Assembly: GCA_937967325.1 (NCBI GenBank)
Contig: CALBSQ010000016.1
Coordinates: forward strand, 1-7,390
Reading direction: 5' to 3'
From: an uncultured Chloroflexota bacterium
GTDB taxonomy: Bacteria > Chloroflexota > UBA4733
Length of the DNA: 7,390 nt
The translations under genes were made by a program, and so were the position numbers. Under the pieces are notes generated by a model. That model worked only from the letters and a program-made list of their open reading frames with translations. It had not been told where the DNA came from and made no database searches. This document shows positions 5,449 to 7,390 of the stretch, one piece after another; position 1 is the stretch's first letter, and every line of letters begins with the position of its first letter.

Positions 5449-7017
5449 CTACCCGTGGGGTAAGAACTGTCGGCAGTCGCCCAGTTGCACCTGGCTGTTG
5501 GCAATCTGATTCATCTGGCGTGCGCCATCGGGAACGGTCAGCTTGCCGGCGACGATCTGGTTGAGCGTGTCGGTGAAGACTTTGGTCGCCTGCAAGCCGT
5601 TGCCCTGGTAGAAGCTGGAGATGCCGTTGACGCGCGCCACGTCGGCAAACACTTTGAGATGGTTCGGCGGCGGCTTGAGGAAGTCGTTCGGATCGTTGGC
5701 GGCGGAGTAGAGCGCCGGGAGCAGCAGCTTGTTCTGACTGAGCACGCCCTGTGTCACCGGACCGCCCAGGAACTTGGCGAACTGATAGGCTTCGTCCGGA
5801 TATTTCGTGTGCGCGTAGACACAGTTGGGGTCGCCGTCGAAGTGGGAGATGCTCTGCATCCCCGCCTTGGCGATGGGGACTGGGGCGATGTCCCACTCGA
5901 AGTCGCCCTTGACAATCTGGTTGTTCAGCAGGATCCTGCCGGTGCTGTCCTCCTCCATCGCGGTAAAGCCCTGGCCGAAGGGCGCGGTGACGTTGGACCC
6001 CAGCTTGGTGCGCTGATCGAAGGTCGGGATCACCTTGTACTTGTTGACCAGGTCTATCACGAACTGGATGGCGTCGATGGCCGGCTGCGTGTCCAGCGTG
6101 TACTTGCCGGCCTGGATATCGTACACGTGGCCGCCGTTGGACTGGATGAAGGGCGAGAGCTGGTACTCCAGGCTGTTGTAGTCGAGTCGGTAGCCCCATT
6201 GCGGGCGACCGCCCTTGTTCTGCTCCGTGGTCACCTTCTGCCCGATGTCCACCATGTCGGCCCAGGTCCACGCGCCGTTGAGGTCATCCCAGGGATCCTT
6301 GGCGCCGTACTCTTTGAGCATGGTCTTGTTGTAGTACCAGGCGTGCGGGCTGAGGACGTAGGGGACCACGTACTGCTTGCCGCACCAGAACTCCAGGCCG
6401 ATCAGCCCGTAATCACGCTTGAGGTCGATGTTGTCTCGCTTGAAGTTGCTGGAGAGCTCCATCATCTGGCCGGTATCGAAATACTTCGCCGCTGTCCAGA
6501 CGTCGATCTGGAAGGCATCTTGCGTGGAGCCGGCGGACATGTCGGTCAACAGCTTGGCCCGGTAGTCCCCGGTCGGCGTCTCGATGGCCACCTTGATGCT
6601 TGGGTTCTGCTGATCCCAAACGGTCAAAGCTTGCTTCAGAATGTCCAGTCGGTATTGCGGCCAGAACGTGGTATAGCGGATGTTGGTCACCCCTTTGGGC
6701 GCTGACGCGGCCGCTGAGGCGCCCGACACTGACGCGCTCGCGGCTGCCGTCGTGGTTGCCGGCGCGGCCGTCGCGGGCGTGGCGGCGGCGGACGAAGTCG
6801 ACACGACGGACGATTGGATCGCGGACGACTGCGCCGCAGACACTGACGCTGTCGAAGATGGCGCGACAGACGACTGTGTGGCCGGCGCGGCGGTGGACGC
6901 CGTGGAAGATACGCTGCCGCCGCAAGCCGCCAGGAGAGGTGCGACAGCCAGTGTCCCGGCGACAGCGCCCCAACACCGCAATAGGGAGCGCCGGCTCGAG
7001 CGGGGTCCAAACAGCAT
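5449..7017 (-). CDS. Solute-binding lipoprotein of an ABC sugar-type transporter
   Basis: Extracytoplasmic substrate-binding protein of the bacterial family 1 / SBP type, probably for a sugar or oligosaccharide, anchored to the membrane by lipid. From ATG 7017 it is 522 residues. The N-terminus has a twin-arginine-like motif SRRSLLR (R9, R10), a hydrophobic core and lipobox LAAC with lipidated C32. Residues 35-107 are an uncharged Ser/Ala/Thr-rich tether. The binding domain then begins: IRYTTFWPQY, QIDVWTAAKYF, the YYNKTMLKEYGA hinge-side motif (229-238), GAWTWADM (248-255) and WDIAPVPIAKAG (375-386), all typical of the family. Many exposed aromatics (W119, W211, W227) fit carbohydrate binding. 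The start is set by AAGGAG with 6 nt spacing; a TTG six codons upstream overlaps that site. It follows a good promoter. No permease or ATPase gene follows; the next gene is a beta-propeller, so its transporter partners are not visible here. Confidence 0.93.
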   Translation of the reverse strand: MLFGPRSSRRSLLRCWGAVAGTLAVAPLLAACGGSVSSTASTAAPATQSSVAPSSTASVSAAQSSAIQSSVVSTSSAAATPATAAPATTTAAASASVSGASAAASAPKGVTNIRYTTFWPQYRLDILKQALTVWDQQNPSIKVAIETPTGDYRAKLLTDMSAGSTQDAFQIDVWTAAKYFDTGQMMELSSNFKRDNIDLKRDYGLIGLEFWCGKQYVVPYVLSPHAWYYNKTMLKEYGAKDPWDDLNGAWTWADMVDIGQKVTTEQNKGGRPQWGYRLDYNSLEYQLSPFIQSNGGHVYDIQAGKYTLDTQPAIDAIQFVIDLVNKYKVIPTFDQRTKLGSNVTAPFGQGFTAMEEDSTGRILLNNQIVKGDFEWDIAPVPIAKAGMQSISHFDGDPNCVYAHTKYPDEAYQFAKFLGGPVTQGVLSQNKLLLPALYSAANDPNDFLKPPPNHLKVFADVARVNGISSFYQGNGLQATKVFTDTLNQIVAGKLTVPDGARQMNQIANSQVQLGDCRQFLPHG

Positions 7018-7023
7018 TGACGT

Positions 7024-7029
7024 CTCCTT
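7024..7029 (-). promoter_or_regulatory. Ribosome-binding site that sets the lipoprotein start
   Basis: AAGGAG on the minus strand is 6 nt before ATG 7017. The alternative TTG at 7035 would lie upstream of this site, so ATG 7017 is preferred. Confidence 0.8.
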
Positions 7030-7075
7030 CGACAATCACTCCGGTCCAGCTCAGCAGCGACGCCACGTCACAGGC

Positions 7076-7097
7076 ATGGGCGACGATGGGCACGACG
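7076..7097. repeat. Short tandem repeat in the predicted leader of the lipoprotein gene
   Basis: ATGGGCGACG (7076-7085) is followed directly by ATGGGCACGACG (7086-7097). The copies differ by a 2-base insertion. They lie just downstream of the predicted transcription start, where a repressor could act. Chance is possible in such GC-rich DNA. Confidence 0.4.
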
Positions 7098-7112
7098 TTC
7101 GCTGGTAGGCGT

Positions 7113-7141
7113 ACAATATGCGGCCGTCGGCGCGACGTCAA
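7113..7141 (-). promoter_or_regulatory. Sigma70-type promoter of the solute-binding lipoprotein gene
   Basis: On the minus strand TTGACG (7141-7136, 5/6 match), an exact 17-bp spacer and TATTGT (7118-7113, 4/6 match) form the best promoter in the window. It stands out as the only AT-rich patch in this region. It implies a leader of roughly 90 nt before ATG 7017. Confidence 0.6.
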
Positions 7142-7148
7142 GGGATCG

Positions 7149-7193
7149 GGTCGACCTGGCTGTGCCATCTCGTTTTGCGCCAGCCGGTCGACC
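7149..7193. promoter_or_regulatory. Paired GGTCGACC palindromes upstream of the -35 box
   Basis: Two identical 8-bp palindromes GGTCGACC lie at 7149-7156 and 7186-7193, centres 37 bp apart (about 3.5 helical turns). The flanks extend the symmetry: the first is followed by TGGC and the second preceded by GCCAGCC. They start 8 bp upstream of the -35 box, a position typical of activator sites. Palindromes of this kind can also occur by chance at high GC. Confidence 0.4.
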
Positions 7194-7196
7194 GGG

Positions 7197-7389
7197 CCAT
7201 TCATAACGCTATTGGCGAATGCCGGGACGGACCCTCACCCCCGGCCCCTCTCCCGCTCGGCGGGCGAGGGGAGCCGGGCGTCCCAGTCGGGGCCTTTCCC
7301 CCGCTTGCGGGGGAGAACGCCCAGAGGGCACCCGAAAGCCGGAGTGAGGGTCCGCCATCAGCCGATTTCGCCAACAGCGTCGTTCATGG
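7197..7389. repeat. MITE-like inverted repeat with internal hairpins at right edge
   Basis: Outer arms 7197-7219 and 7367-7389 match as inverted copies at 18 of 23 positions. A second, perfect 11-bp pair CGGACCCTCAC (7228-7238) and its complement (7344-7354) lies inside, continuing for about 6 more bases with one indel. Two strong hairpins fill the middle: 7245-7271 (12-bp arms, one mismatch, loop TCG) and 7295-7316 (core CCCCCGC-TT-GCGGGGG). No coding sequence is present. From memory, CCCTCACCCCCGGCCCCTC-type repeats are frequent between genes in several GC-rich bacteria; this was not checked. The right arm ends one base from the window edge and may extend further. Confidence 0.75.
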
Positions 7390-7390
7390 T

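Noticed and set aside
5485..6705. A 406-codon open frame on the plus strand opposite the lipoprotein gene
   Set aside because: It is antisense to a clearly real gene. Its product is a Val/Leu/Gly/Arg-rich chain with no domain, as expected from the complement of GC-rich codons.
6413..7204. A 263-codon minus-strand frame overlapping the lipoprotein start
   Set aside because: It is an alternative frame of the lipoprotein gene and its promoter; the product is Arg-rich and has no family features.
1..7390. The idea that the six genes form one new defence or metabolic system
   Set aside because: They belong to well-known unrelated families, lie in at least three orientations or units, and show no overlapping or tightly coupled genes.

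Overview
The window is about 7.4 kb of GC-rich bacterial DNA carrying six protein genes in a compact layout. The largest product is a predicted lipoprotein with a twin-arginine-like signal, a lipobox and a long Ser/Ala/Thr-rich tether before a sugar-type solute-binding domain. This style is familiar from Chloroflexota and some Actinobacteria. GTG and TTG starts and intergenic MITE-like inverted repeats fit such a genome. The taxon is an inference; no rRNA or phylogenetic marker is present.

Layout from left to right: (1) an aldo/keto reductase on the minus strand, whose C-terminus is cut by the left edge; (2) a divergent AlkA-type DNA-3-methyladenine glycosylase on the plus strand; (3) a 236-bp nested, nearly concentric inverted repeat between convergent genes; (4) four consecutive minus-strand genes, read from right to left: solute-binding lipoprotein, secreted YVTN-type beta-propeller protein, histidinol-phosphate aminotransferase (hisC) and an M50 site-2-type membrane metalloprotease. 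Gaps of 134 to 197 bp separate these four, so they are probably several transcription units. (5) At the right edge, the lipoprotein gene is preceded by a good sigma70-type promoter, a pair of GGTCGACC palindromes and a second MITE-like inverted repeat of about 193 bp.

The genes do not form an obvious pathway: they are one redox enzyme, one base-excision repair enzyme, one membrane protease, one amino-acid biosynthesis enzyme and two exported proteins. The solute-binding lipoprotein has no permease or ATPase gene downstream in the window; partners could lie elsewhere. I found no CRISPR array, tRNA, rRNA, transposase, phage gene or convincing new system. The two structured intergenic repeats and the regulatory region upstream of the lipoprotein gene are the parts that most deserve a second look.
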